DNA of 64,000 bases. It comes from Echinicola arenosa (GTDB lineage Bacteria; Bacteroidota; Bacteroidia; Cytophagales; Cyclobacteriaceae). Position numbers and translations under genes: made by a program. The notes below the pieces were generated by a model, which was not told the DNA's origin, did no database searches, and saw nothing but the letters and a program-made list of their open reading frames with translations. The number at the start of each line of letters is the position of its first letter. Positions within the stretch are counted from its first letter, which is position 1. This document shows positions 8,435-16,419 of this stretch, piece after piece. The DNA is taken from contig NZ_JACYTQ010000003.1 in NCBI RefSeq assembly GCF_014841125.1, forward strand, positions 310,001-374,000, given 5' to 3'.

Positions 8435-9045
8435 AAATTGGAGCAATGTACAACCATCTCAATGGTTATGAATGGTTGCAAGTTCATAGAAAAGAAACTT
8501 GGGAAGAAATTGAAAAAGTGATTGCTTCCATTGATGCGGAAGAGTACCGCACCAAAAAGAGCAAGGAAAAAACCATGAAAGACAAAATGGTTTTTTCGCC
8601 AATAGATTTGAATGCTAGAATGAAAAAAGAGTTTGAAGCCTCAGGTTGGAAAGAATCGAGATTCAATTACTACGTAACTGATGATTATGAATTAACAGCA
8701 GATATAATGCATTTGCCATATGAGGAACAAAAAATCCGAATAGAAAAAGCGGGTAAAACGGCTATATCCTCATATAATCAGACCGATTTTCAAAAAGATA
8801 GAGTTGCCATTGAAGTACAACTAGCAAAATATAGTTTTATCGAATTTGATCTGTTCGTAAAACACTTAGGTTTTTATATTGGAAACACCATCGATTTAGG
8901 AATTGAAATTATTCCAACCAAGAAACTGCAATCAGAGATGTCCTCTGGTCCAGGTTATTTTGAAAGAGTTATACATCACATAGCACGACAAGGAAGAGGA
9001 ACTCCAGCAGTTCCTTTAATCTTGATTGGTGTAGAGCAAGATTAA
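8431..9045 (+). CDS. BglII-type restriction endonuclease
   Basis: A 204-aa protein whose second half carries the BglII family pattern: D-x(3)-D-R-V-A-I-E-V-Q (catalytic E-x-Q in place of E-x-K), F-D-L-F-V-K-H-L-G-F-Y, I-D-L-G-I-E-I-I-P, and a terminal R-Q-G-R-G-x-P-A-V-P-L-I-L-I-G. BglII cuts A/GATCT; the site of this enzyme cannot be read from the sequence. Its length is close to BglII (223 aa). ATG at 8431 overlaps the methyltransferase stop, so methylase and nuclease are coupled, with the methylase made first. Together they form a complete type II restriction-modification pair. Confidence 0.88.
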   Translation: MKIGAMYNHLNGYEWLQVHRKETWEEIEKVIASIDAEEYRTKKSKEKTMKDKMVFSPIDLNARMKKEFEASGWKESRFNYYVTDDYELTADIMHLPYEEQKIRIEKAGKTAISSYNQTDFQKDRVAIEVQLAKYSFIEFDLFVKHLGFYIGNTIDLGIEIIPTKKLQSEMSSGPGYFERVIHHIARQGRGTPAVPLILIGVEQD

Positions 9046-9309
9046 AACTAAGATCAAGAACCCCTATTTGCACATTTCAATCTTCATTCCGACATTGGCA
9101 AAGAGCTTTCACACCTAGGCTAAAAACGAAATGAATAAAATAAAATGGTATACAACAACTAGGTTTTCGTCGCGTGCGTAGCACGAACGATGAAACCAGT
9201 GTAGCACGGAACCGGAGAGGTTCCTATGGGGATTGAGTCAGGATTTTTTGAGGGAAACGAGATGTCCAATTAGATTAAAGGATTTTGAACTATTTACAAA
9301 CCAATAATT
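9046..9309. other. Structured non-coding spacer between the R-M pair and abiV-like gene
   Basis: The stretch 9163-9232 differs in composition from its A+T-rich flanks and holds two hairpins: an imperfect one, TTTCGTCGCGTGC / GCACGAACGATGAAA (9164-9194), and GGAACC-ggaga-GGTTCC (9208-9224). The look is that of a mobile-element or intron remnant, but I find no reverse transcriptase or transposase fragment. No gene is visible. Confidence 0.4.
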
Positions 9310-9996
9310 TTGAGCGTAACATTTAAGCAAATCAACCCAAAAGAAGCTTATAATAGCTATCAAACGGTATTGGATAATGGCCGCAGTTTGATTAAATCCG
9401 GGAAACTTTTAGGCCAAAAAGGTAACTATGGTGTTGCCTGCTCCTTACTGATTTTAGGAGGAGAGGAACTGGTAAAGTCAGGTGTACTCTTTTTGCTCGG
9501 CCATGGAGTAGAATTAATTAAGATAAAGGAAATGGAAAAGGTATTTTTCAATCATAAAGTAAAACATGACACTGCCTTTTTTCCAGAATTGATAGGGATT
9601 TTTGAGCACTTCTTGCAAGCACAAGAAATACCGAAAAACAAAAAGAGTTCTTTTTTAGATAATTTCGGACATTTTCTAAATCAAGCATTAATGGTTTTAA
9701 GTGGCCTAAAGCAAGTTGGTGAAAATCTCGAATGGTGGGAAAATGCTGATAATTTAAAGAAGCAGGGTTTTTATGTTGATTATAAGGATGGCTTGATTAG
9801 CCCAAAGGAAATCACAAAAGCCCAATATGAAGAAACCAATGAGATCATTAAGGGGCTTTCCATTAAAATAAGGGTTTTACCCATCCTTTTTCGAGCCTGG
9901 TCTGATAATGAAAAGGATAGAGTCGTTCAAATGTTGAACCAAGGGATTGATCTTAAGGTCGAGATGTCAGCAGAAAGGAAAAAGTTGGTTAATTAA
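9310..9996 (+). CDS. AbiV-like HEPN abortive-infection protein
   Basis: A 228-aa helical protein resembling AbiV-family HEPN proteins, which halt phage growth, probably as RNases or translation blockers. Seen here: an N-terminal helix, G-x-Y-G-V-A-C-S-L-L-I-L-G-G-E-E-L-V-K (38-56; the EE and K are typical), then F-F-N-H-K-V-K-H at 79-86, which fits the HEPN motif position where AbiV has H-K-x-K. I start it at TTG 9310 because no ATG occurs before residue 75 and the whole first helix would be lost; a TTG start lowers certainty on the exact end. The next gene begins 80 bases downstream in the same direction, so they may be co-transcribed. Confidence 0.72.
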   Translation: MSVTFKQINPKEAYNSYQTVLDNGRSLIKSGKLLGQKGNYGVACSLLILGGEELVKSGVLFLLGHGVELIKIKEMEKVFFNHKVKHDTAFFPELIGIFEHFLQAQEIPKNKKSSFLDNFGHFLNQALMVLSGLKQVGENLEWWENADNLKKQGFYVDYKDGLISPKEITKAQYEETNEIIKGLSIKIRVLPILFRAWSDNEKDRVVQMLNQGIDLKVEMSAERKKLVN

Positions 9997-10076
9997 AAGT
10001 AAGTTTGGTTGATTAAGCTTATATTTTATTTGAGGAAATTCCAATAACCTATTTCAAACTTTTAACCATAAACCTT

Positions 10077-11384
10077 ATGAACCTCAAAGGCGGCGCATTG
10101 ATTATTGGGTCCTTGTTTTGGCAAGACTATAGGGATAATAAAAATGATTCAAAAGATAAGAAAAGAAAGGAGTGGCGCGATAAACATCTAGACATGACCA
10201 GTGCAAAAGATGTTGTGGTTCCTATCCGGTATGGTCGCTTTTCTTCTAAGGATGGAGGGACATATACTATGGTATTTGATAATTCGCTCAATAGAGATCA
10301 ATATGGTGTGGCGAAGGCGGTCGGTTTTGAAAAAAGTGATCTAGATGTTAAAGATATCGTAAACATCGTTAAGAACCTATCTAATGTTGAAGGAGGTGAT
10401 CATCCTAATTTTATCAAAGGAAGTAGTGCGTGGTGTGTATGTGGAATACTTTTTAATCCTGAGCTCTCTGATGAGGATAAGAATAGTCTAAGAGATAGGT
10501 GGGAAATAGAGATGAAAAAGAACGGTGATGGATATAAAGTTTTTATAAATAAACCAGAATTATATAGTATGACCAAATCAGGTGAGCTGGACATCCCCTG
10601 GCCGGAGGGCTTGGATGATTTGGATTTTTTGTTGGCTACTTCTACTAGACCAAGAGATGAAAAGGGCGATAATAGGATTATACCCCCTAAGGAGATTGCT
10701 GAATATATTCCTAATCGAGAGTACGTTATTCCTAATATTATGAGTGGGATACGGACTTTTCAGGATGAGGAGGTGTTAAACAGGTATCTTAAGGCTTTAT
10801 CTCACGATTGGAAAAAAGATGATATTGGAGAAAAAGGCTTGATTGCTTTTGAGCATTATTACAATCTGGAAAAGTTTTATAAAAACTTACCAAATTTTAA
10901 GGAGGTTGTAGAAAATGCTGGAAATGCAGTAGTTCCGAACAATACAACAGGTTGTGATAATAATAAAACCATGTTTGCCGGTCATCAAAATCGTGTAGGC
11001 AAGAAAAGGTGTCAAGATGGGGCTGAACTATTGCTTCAAGCTCCCTTCTATGAAGCTTTAGAAAAAGCCAAATCCTTCGAGGATATTTTTGAGATTACGG
11101 AGGAGGTTAAAACTAAAGTCTTTGGACTGGGTGATTTATGGAGTTATGATACTGCTCAAAGAATTGGTCTAGCCAAATCGTATTACCCTAAAGCTGTATA
11201 CTTGCAAACTGGAACCTTATTAGGGGCAAAGGAATTGGTAAAACGTGGATTAGTGGATGGGAAGGCCTTAAGGGGACAACGTAGCGTTCCCCAAACTGTT
11301 TTTTCAAAAGTATTTAGAGACTTACCATGCTATATGATAGAAAACTTGCTGTGTGTAGGACATAATCAAAAATGGTTTACGTAA
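10077..11384 (+). CDS. Protein of unknown function (435 aa) in AbiV/HARE-nuclease gene group
   Basis: I do not recognise a named domain. The N-terminus begins G-G-A-L-I-I-G-S-L-F-W, with a following W-R-D, V-P-I-R-Y-G-R and Y-T-M-V-F, a pattern I recall from unnamed bacterial proteins. Residues about 95-260 include P-W-P, a T-S-T-R-P-R and G-I-R-T-F. The last 90 residues read G-L-G-D-L-W-S-Y-D-T-A-Q-R-I-G, V-Y-L-Q-T-G-T-x-x-G-A-K, then L-P-C-Y-M-I-E-N-L-L-C-V, matching a recurrent tail (Y-D-T-A-x-R-I-G, VYLHAGTxxGAK, E-I-E-x-x-L-C) of uncharacterised proteins. Its stop is 10 bases before the HARE-nuclease gene, so the two form an operon and probably work together. Confidence 0.6.
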   Translation: MNLKGGALIIGSLFWQDYRDNKNDSKDKKRKEWRDKHLDMTSAKDVVVPIRYGRFSSKDGGTYTMVFDNSLNRDQYGVAKAVGFEKSDLDVKDIVNIVKNLSNVEGGDHPNFIKGSSAWCVCGILFNPELSDEDKNSLRDRWEIEMKKNGDGYKVFINKPELYSMTKSGELDIPWPEGLDDLDFLLATSTRPRDEKGDNRIIPPKEIAEYIPNREYVIPNIMSGIRTFQDEEVLNRYLKALSHDWKKDDIGEKGLIAFEHYYNLEKFYKNLPNFKEVVENAGNAVVPNNTTGCDNNKTMFAGHQNRVGKKRCQDGAELLLQAPFYEALEKAKSFEDIFEITEEVKTKVFGLGDLWSYDTAQRIGLAKSYYPKAVYLQTGTLLGAKELVKRGLVDGKALRGQRSVPQTVFSKVFRDLPCYMIENLLCVGHNQKWFT

Positions 11385-11394
11385 TTATTTCCCC

Positions 11395-12129
11395 ATGAAC
11401 AAATTTAAAGAAGCAGCACTACAGGTTTTGATAAAGCATAAATCTTCCCTTCATTATAAAGAAATAACCAAAAGGGCATTGGAACAAGGGATATTGGTCA
11501 CTGAAGGCAAAACGCCTGAATCTTCCATGAATGCCCAGTTGATCACCGATATCAATTCTAAAGGTGAGACATCCGCATTTATCAAAACAGGACCTGGTAC
11601 TTATGGTTTAAATCCTAACCCATCAGTTCCTGTAAAAAAGGAAGAGATGAAATCATTGGCTCCTATAAAGAAGGAAAAGGTACAAGGGGGATTTATCGGC
11701 AAGGCCGGAGAGCACTATGTAACAGCTGAGCTGCTATTCCGCGGGTATAATGCCAGTATCATGAGTGTGGACGTTGGGATGGATATCATCGCAACCAGGG
11801 ACAATAAACTGTTTAGCCTTCAGGTAAAAACATCGAATCTAAATGCCCAGAACTCATATATTTTTGATATGCGTAAGGTAGCGCTTGAGCGGGGTTATGC
11901 AGGGAATGTATTTTATGTTTTCGTGATGATCCATCCAAACAGACATAAATCTGTGGTCATCCTACCAGCAAATAAAGTAGATGAGTTGGTCCATACCAAT
12001 GCCATCAAAGATATCAAGTTACATGATCGCTTTAGGGTCACACTTAAAATCAGGAATGAGAGGCTCTTCATTGGGACCTTGGATAATGAGATTGGGTATT
12101 ATTGGGATAATTGGGAGATTATTAAGTGA
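11395..12129 (+). CDS. HARE-HTH domain fused to a PD-(D/E)xK-type nuclease
   Basis: A 244-aa protein. Residues 1-75 are a HARE-HTH winged-helix (known from restriction enzymes and chromatin proteins): F-x-E-A-A-L-Q-V-L, L-H-Y-K-E-I-T-x-x-A, T-P-E-S-S-M-N-A-Q-L, and the wing G-P-G-T-Y-G-L. Residues about 99-200 form a nuclease fold: G-E106-H-Y-V-T-A-E-L-L, V-G-M-D130-I-I-A, and L-Q143-V-K145-T-S, the order E...D...Q-x-K seen in Mrr-like and DUF4365-like enzymes. HARE domains are thought to read modified or distorted DNA, so modification-dependent cleavage is a fair guess. It is ten bases downstream of the 435-aa unknown gene. Confidence 0.75.
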   Translation: MNKFKEAALQVLIKHKSSLHYKEITKRALEQGILVTEGKTPESSMNAQLITDINSKGETSAFIKTGPGTYGLNPNPSVPVKKEEMKSLAPIKKEKVQGGFIGKAGEHYVTAELLFRGYNASIMSVDVGMDIIATRDNKLFSLQVKTSNLNAQNSYIFDMRKVALERGYAGNVFYVFVMIHPNRHKSVVILPANKVDELVHTNAIKDIKLHDRFRVTLKIRNERLFIGTLDNEIGYYWDNWEIIK

Positions 12130-12159
12130 TGTAGTTTTTAGTATTGTATTAATTATTTT

Positions 12160-12282
12160 ATGAATAAACATTCGAAAAAATGTGCATTGGGATGTATAAT
12201 AATTTTACAATTTCTAATAATAATCAACTGGTATTTAGACAGGAAAGGGAGGAAGTCTCCCAAAAATGCTGAAAAAGTTTAA
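12160..12282 (+). CDS. Small single-span membrane peptide (candidate)
   Basis: A 40-codon frame beginning ATG at 12160 and ending TAA at 12280-12282. Residues 8-26 are hydrophobic (Cys, Ile and Leu rich, ending I-N-W-Y-L), followed by a strongly basic tail (D-R-K-G-R-K-S-P-K). This is the layout of a small inner-membrane peptide. There is no Shine-Dalgarno site, which is common in this phylum. It sits 30 bases after the HARE-nuclease gene and 35 before the HNH gene. It could be chance. Confidence 0.3.
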   Translation: MNKHSKKCALGCIIILQFLIIINWYLDRKGRKSPKNAEKV

Positions 12283-12317
12283 TTTTATCGTTTCTTTATT
12301 ACAAAACACTTTTTGCC

Positions 12318-13046
12318 ATGGATGATAATTTGGAAAGTAAATTTAATGACAAGGCATTTGAAATTTATGAAGCAGCAAAAAAATATTGTGGATATAATGC
12401 CACTCGCTTCTTGCAAAAAATCAGAAAAGATGGTGGGTTAAAAGCTGCCAAATCATGGCTTAATCCAAAAGCCATGAATAAACCGCCAACTAAAGGGTTT
12501 ATTACTTTGGTCAATGAAGGCAGGCTGGATATATCATTGGAGGCCCTGGTACTCAGGGAGCCCTGGAGAGAACTGTTCACCTCTGAAGAATTAGCCGTTG
12601 CTAGTCAGAGATTGAGGGAATATGGTTATGAAAACACTGAACTTTTTACGCATTCAAGTGATAAAAATATTCCTGAAGAACTGACAGAAAACAGCATATA
12701 TGCTGAGGGAAGTTCTAAACGTATTCTTGTAAATTCATATGAAAGAGATAGTTCAGCGCGAAAATCATGCTTAAAACATCATGGTTACTCTTGTATTGTA
12801 TGTGAGTTTAATTTTGAAGATCATTATGGTAGTTATTTTAAAGATTTTATCCATGTTCATCATCTTAGACCAATTGCTAGTATTGGAAAAGAATATCAAC
12901 TCGATCCTGTAAGAGATTTGATACCAGTCTGTCCTAATTGCCATGCAATTATGCATCGCAGGAACCCTCCATATACTGTGCATGAAGTTAAAAAAATGAT
13001 AAAGAGTAAAAAGAAAAAAAATCAAAATCCGCCAAATAGAAAGTGA
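12318..13046 (+). CDS. HNH endonuclease, McrA-like
   Basis: A 242-aa nuclease. Residues 1-110 are a helical domain (R-F-L-x-x-I-R-x-x-G-G-L-x-A-A, G-F-x-x-L, L-F-T-x-E-E-L-A-V-A) typical of one HNH group. Residues 138-230 are the HNH domain: zinc Cys pairs C159-x-x-C162 and C205-x-x-C208, H-V-H181-H182 catalytic, and D200-L-I-P-V and H213. Such enzymes cleave DNA, and relatives act on modified DNA. The tail is very basic. It ends 4 bases into the next frame (the split HNH gene), so the two were probably an operon. N-terminus matches family length. Confidence 0.85.
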   Translation: MDDNLESKFNDKAFEIYEAAKKYCGYNATRFLQKIRKDGGLKAAKSWLNPKAMNKPPTKGFITLVNEGRLDISLEALVLREPWRELFTSEELAVASQRLREYGYENTELFTHSSDKNIPEELTENSIYAEGSSKRILVNSYERDSSARKSCLKHHGYSCIVCEFNFEDHYGSYFKDFIHVHHLRPIASIGKEYQLDPVRDLIPVCPNCHAIMHRRNPPYTVHEVKKMIKSKKKKNQNPPNRK

Positions 13047-14007
13047 AAAACGATTTGATTGACATATTTGAAATTGAGCAATCCTGTGAATACCGAGATG
13101 AAGTCTATCGGGTAAGGGATAATGGTGCCATTTGTAGACTTCAAAAATCTGGTAAAAGAAAAAGACCTCTGGACGAAAAATGGACTTTTGGAAAGGTTGA
13201 TAAACAAAAAGGGTATATGTATCATTCATCAGAAACGGTGCATAGAATTGTGGTGACCGCTTTCCATGGAGTTCAACCATCAGAATCTCACGTAATAGAT
13301 CATATTGATACCAATAAGAGAAACAATAGACTAGAAAACTTGAGATGGGTAACAAGGCTTGAAAATATACTACTAAATCCTATCACCTTGTCCAGAATAA
13401 TTTTCAACTATGCTATCTTTCCAATCTCAATAAGCCCCTTAACGGTAATCTTGAGTAAAATTTCTCTTGGATGAGAACTGTCACCAAAGAAGAAGCAGAG
13501 AACGCAAAAAACAATTTACTGAATTGGGCGAAGGAAGGGAAAATTTCAAAAGGTGGTCAATTAGGAGAATGGGTATATAGAAAGATAAATCCGAATAATG
13601 ATTTATCAAATGTGGAAGAACTTATAATTACATCAAAAACACCCAATGCTCAACAAAAAAATTGGAAAACACCAAATGAATTCCCAAACTGCCCTGCTTC
13701 AATCAACGAAAATGGATTACTAGAATATGTGCAAGGATTAGTAAAAGGAAGTGTATTTTCTAAGAATAAATATGGAGAATCGATAGTTGACTCGGCTGAA
13801 ATAAATAGTGCTACCAACGAGCTTTTTGTTTTAACGAATGGCAGCGGCATAAAACCCTATGCACTGGCAAAGGTATATATCGAAGGAAATAATTTTATTC
13901 ATGAAAGTATGGGGTCATTTTTTGATTTAAATGGAGCGCAAAAGCAATTTAATCTAGCACTTGGAAGAGAATGGGATGGAGATGATTCTATTGACGATTT
14001 TTCGTGA
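13043..14007 (+). pseudogene. NUMOD/HNH-type endonuclease split by frameshift and stop
   Basis: Two open frames, 13043-13474 and 13471-14007, together spell one known type of Bacteroidota HNH protein. The first has Y-x-V-R-D-N-G-A-I near the start, K-R-K-R-P-L-D-E-K-W-T-F-G-K, V-H-R-I-V-V-T-A-F-H-G, H-V-I-D-H-I-D-T-N-K-R-N-N-R and E-N-L-R-W-V-T-R-L-E-N, then becomes non-family after about 13385. In another frame the family sequence resumes (N-L-E, stop TAA at 13456-13458, N-F-S-W) and runs into the second frame M-R-T-V-T-K-E-E-A. The C-terminal part has N-W-K-T-P-N-E-F-P, G-S-V-F-S-K-N, H-E-S-M-G-S-F-F and D-D-S-I-D-D-F. One frameshift and one stop thus inactivate it, unless both halves are made and reassemble. 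Confidence 0.75.
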
Positions 14008-14193
14008 TTTTAGATTGAAGCATTTATAAAAGATTTAAAGGAAATCATCTAATTGAACACCTATTCCCTGTGCCAGTCCAAGTTTTTTTTGCGAGGGAAA
14101 TACCTTTCCTTATCGGGTTACAATAAAGTTCTTCAGAAGTCAGTACCTTGGTTCCCTTGCTTGCTTACTATGCTCTTTCTTCAATCTGGAAAG

Positions 14194-14919
14194 TTATAAT
14201 TTAATCAGTGATTTTAGGTTGCCAACCGATAAGGTTTCAAAGCTTTTGTGTAGCATTCTATGGCAATTGGAACAGACCAAAGCCAAATCTTCCAATCGTG
14301 TATCGACCCTTCCATCAAAATCAGATAAAGCTACTTTGTGATGGCATTCTATATATCCTGCCCCTAAATCACCATATTTTACCTGGAAATTAAAATCGCA
14401 AGCCTCACAATCTAAACTACCATATTTTTGAAGATGTTGCGATTTCTTTTTTAGCACAAGTTTACTGTTACGCTCCCGGTACTTGTGCAATTTATACAGC
14501 ACTTTTCCTTCTTTAAAAACAAAACCCGATTCCTCTTCGTTTTCAGGAATTTTATAGAGCTTATTGCTCAGGTTTACGTCTTTGACAGCATTTCTGATAG
14601 AATTGGCAATTTTCTTTAACTCATATCGCTTTCCATCAAATTCATTGAAAACCTGTTCGTCTAACTTGCTGAAGCTTTGCATTCCCTTGCCATGATATTC
14701 GGGGTCTATCGCAAGAAAGTTACTCAATTTTAAACCAACTCCATTTGGGTTTCTGAATTTGACAGCATCAGGTTTGATATCAAAAATCGGTAAACGATTT
14801 AATAATTCCGATAACTCAATAACCGCTGGGTTTCTTCCATGAATTTGACCCGGCTCTAAAGAATAGTACAGGTCCAGGGCAAGGATAATCTCGTCACGGT
14901 GCCATTTGGGGTTTCTCAT
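14194..14919 (-). CDS. HNH endonuclease, McrA/Type IV-like
   Basis: A 241-aa protein. The N-terminal half begins W-H-R-D-E-I-I-L-A-L-D-L-Y and holds R-N-P-N-G-V-G-L-K-L-x-N-F, typical of a domain that precedes HNH in modification-dependent enzymes. The C-terminal HNH has C-E-A-C (zinc), E-C-H-H-K (catalytic), L-E-D-L-A-L-V-C-x-N-C-H-R-M-L-H. It is opposite in strand to its neighbours. The first 28 codons are repeated 630 bases upstream (15541-15645). Between it and the split HNH gene (14008-14193) I see no gene. Confidence 0.85.
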   Translation of the reverse strand: MRNPKWHRDEIILALDLYYSLEPGQIHGRNPAVIELSELLNRLPIFDIKPDAVKFRNPNGVGLKLSNFLAIDPEYHGKGMQSFSKLDEQVFNEFDGKRYELKKIANSIRNAVKDVNLSNKLYKIPENEEESGFVFKEGKVLYKLHKYRERNSKLVLKKKSQHLQKYGSLDCEACDFNFQVKYGDLGAGYIECHHKVALSDFDGRVDTRLEDLALVCSNCHRMLHKSFETLSVGNLKSLIKL

Positions 14920-15190
14920 GGGGGTATTTATTTTCTGTCTAATGAGATTGTTTTTGGAACATTTCTTTTGATGCTACTCCGTCCAAATAGGTATATGGAC
15001 ACGGGTTGTCAAGGTATGTGTGCCGTTGACTTGACCGGCTTTCCGGTTTTGTGTTTTTTTGTAAAAAAGCCGTTTCCCTTCCGTAATGTGGGCAGGTGAT
15101 GGACTGGTTAGAGGAACAGTGAATAGCCATGTTACCGATAGCTTTAAGTATAAAATCCGGGACGATAGGGTCTCAATATAATAAACCCAA

Positions 15191-15514
15191 ATGAATAAAC
15201 TGCAATTCAATTACCTCTACCGTGACAGTGGTAACTACAAACAGTATGGCTACGTAGTATTTGCCAACCCTGAAAACCTTCATCCAGAGGAAGCCACCGC
15301 TATGATCAGGGAAAAACTGATTTCGGAAGAATTCTTTGTTGCGGAGGAATGGGATGTGCCCTCCTTGAGAAAAGACCCCTACGATCCGGAAATTGACCAT
15401 GGTTGGCATGAGTTTGAAGAATTCAAATGGACGAAAGAGGAGGTGACGGATAATAGGCTCATTTCAGATTTTTTGAATGGGATCAAGAAAGGAGCAGGAT
15501 ATAAAAAGGTGTAG
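15191..15514 (+). CDS. Conserved hypothetical protein, 107 aa
   Basis: An acidic small protein starting M-N-K-L-Q-F-N-Y-L-Y-R-D-S-G-N-Y-K-Q-Y-G-Y-V-V-F, with P-E-x-A-T-A-M-I-R-E-K-L and W-D-V-P-S-L and W-H-E-F. I recall similar small proteins in Bacteroidota as uncharacterised cytoplasmic proteins, often near defence genes, but I cannot assign a function. No signal or membrane segment. Its stop lies inside a perfect inverted repeat at 15507-15529. Confidence 0.65.
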   Translation: MNKLQFNYLYRDSGNYKQYGYVVFANPENLHPEEATAMIREKLISEEFFVAEEWDVPSLRKDPYDPEIDHGWHEFEEFKWTKEEVTDNRLISDFLNGIKKGAGYKKV

Positions 15515-15529
15515 ATACAATCTACACCT
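15507..15529. repeat. Perfect 10-bp inverted repeat over the stop codon
   Basis: AGGTGTAGAT-ACA-ATCTACACCT. It may act as a transcription stop although no T-run follows. A half copy (AAAAAGGTGTAGATGCAATCT) occurs near 26120, so it may be the end of a repeat element. Confidence 0.5.
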
Positions 15530-15540
15530 AGGCGCTCATA

Positions 15541-15645
15541 CTACATCCAGGCGAGGGTTCTACCATGAATTTGGCTCGGCTCTAAAGAATGGTACAGGTC
15601 CGGGGCAAGGATAATCTCGTCACGGTGCCATTTGGGATTACGCAT
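15541..15645 (-). pseudogene. 5' fragment of the HNH gene (duplicate of 14830-14919)
   Basis: Reading from ATG at 15645, the first 28 codons match the start of the intact HNH gene almost residue for residue (M-R-N-P-K-W-H-R-D-E-I-I-L-A...S-L-E-P-x-Q-I-H-G-R), with a few changes, then diverge and stop at 15541. The upstream sequences differ, so this is a fragment of a diverged relative or a local duplication that lost its body. Confidence 0.75.
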
Positions 15646-15723
15646 TAATGTTATAATATTATGTTTAAAAATTCAATTGAAGATAGTAAACATAAACTTA
15701 AAAAATAATTACGACGATCCTCT

Positions 15724-16185
15724 TTAGTTTATTGAGCTCAAAACTTGATTCACACATACCCCCAACTCCTTTTTCACTTCAAAATCCCAAAAGCGTAGGA
15801 CCGTCCATCCTTTTCTTTTGTAATGGAGGTTGATCTCACGGTCGCGCTGCATGTTCCGTTCAATCTTGGGGATCCAAAAGTTCCTGTTGGACTTGATGGC
15901 CTGTTTCCTTTCGGGCCAGTTATGACCGTGCCAGAAGGTACCGTCGATAAAGATGACCAGTTTGTATTTGATAAAAACGATATCGGGTTTGCCTGGGAGT
16001 TTTTGTTTATTGGAGCGGTGGTGTAGTCCTGCGTGCCATAGGGCTTTCTTAAGGAGTTTTTCCGGCTTGGTGTCTTTACTTCTAATCCTGGACATATTAT
16101 AAGACCGCTGCTTGGTGGTATAGAAGCCGTTTTCCTCGGAGAAGCGGGGGACTTTGATCTTTTGTTCAGGGTAGGTTTTTGACAT
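15724..16185 (-). CDS. vsr: Very short patch repair (Vsr) endonuclease family
   Basis: A 153-aa protein. The ATG at 16185 gives M-S-K-T; an upstream in-frame start at 16263 would add 26 residues unlike the family. Key parts: R-S-Y-N-M-S-R-I-R-S-K-D-T-K-P-E (typical Vsr N-terminus), L-P-G-K-P-D-I-V-F (Asp metal ligand), F-I-D-G-T-F-W-H-G-H (zinc/catalytic His), and R-F-W-D-F-E-V. Vsr nicks 5' of a T:G mismatch arising from 5-methylcytosine deamination, and is normally linked to a C5 methylase; here the methylase lies 7 kb away within the same island. A partial copy of the 5' end follows at 16663-16843. Confidence 0.9.
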   Translation of the reverse strand: MSKTYPEQKIKVPRFSEENGFYTTKQRSYNMSRIRSKDTKPEKLLKKALWHAGLHHRSNKQKLPGKPDIVFIKYKLVIFIDGTFWHGHNWPERKQAIKSNRNFWIPKIERNMQRDREINLHYKRKGWTVLRFWDFEVKKELGVCVNQVLSSIN

Positions 16186-16324
16186 GGCTTTGTAAACTTC
16201 TTTCACAAGAAGTAAGGGTCTTATCGTATACGTAAAATTTACAAAAGTGCAGGGAGAAAACAAACGGGCTTTTTATTGAATTTTTTAAAAGCGTAATTCT
16301 TCGATTAATCAAAAAGGAGATATA

Positions 16325-16390
16325 GAGTGAGACGCAGTATTAGGTGGTTCTGCACCTGTGAGTCTTGGCTTAGCTCAGCTGAGCAAATAA
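16325..16390 (+). repeat. R1 interspersed repeat, degenerate copy 1
   Basis: A poor match to the R1 element described at 17070: the segment TAGGTGGTTCTGCACCTGTG and CTTAGCTCAGCTGAG are recognisable, but the first hairpin is lost. Confidence 0.5.
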
Positions 16391-16419
16391 GAATTTTATG
16401 TTGTTGGAAACAGTATCTT

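Noticed and set aside
12771-13355. 194-codon antisense frame
   Set aside because: It runs opposite the HNH genes, whose motifs are clear.
13471-14007. Treating the second HNH frame as an independent gene
   Set aside because: Its content is the C-terminal half of the same family as the frame before it.
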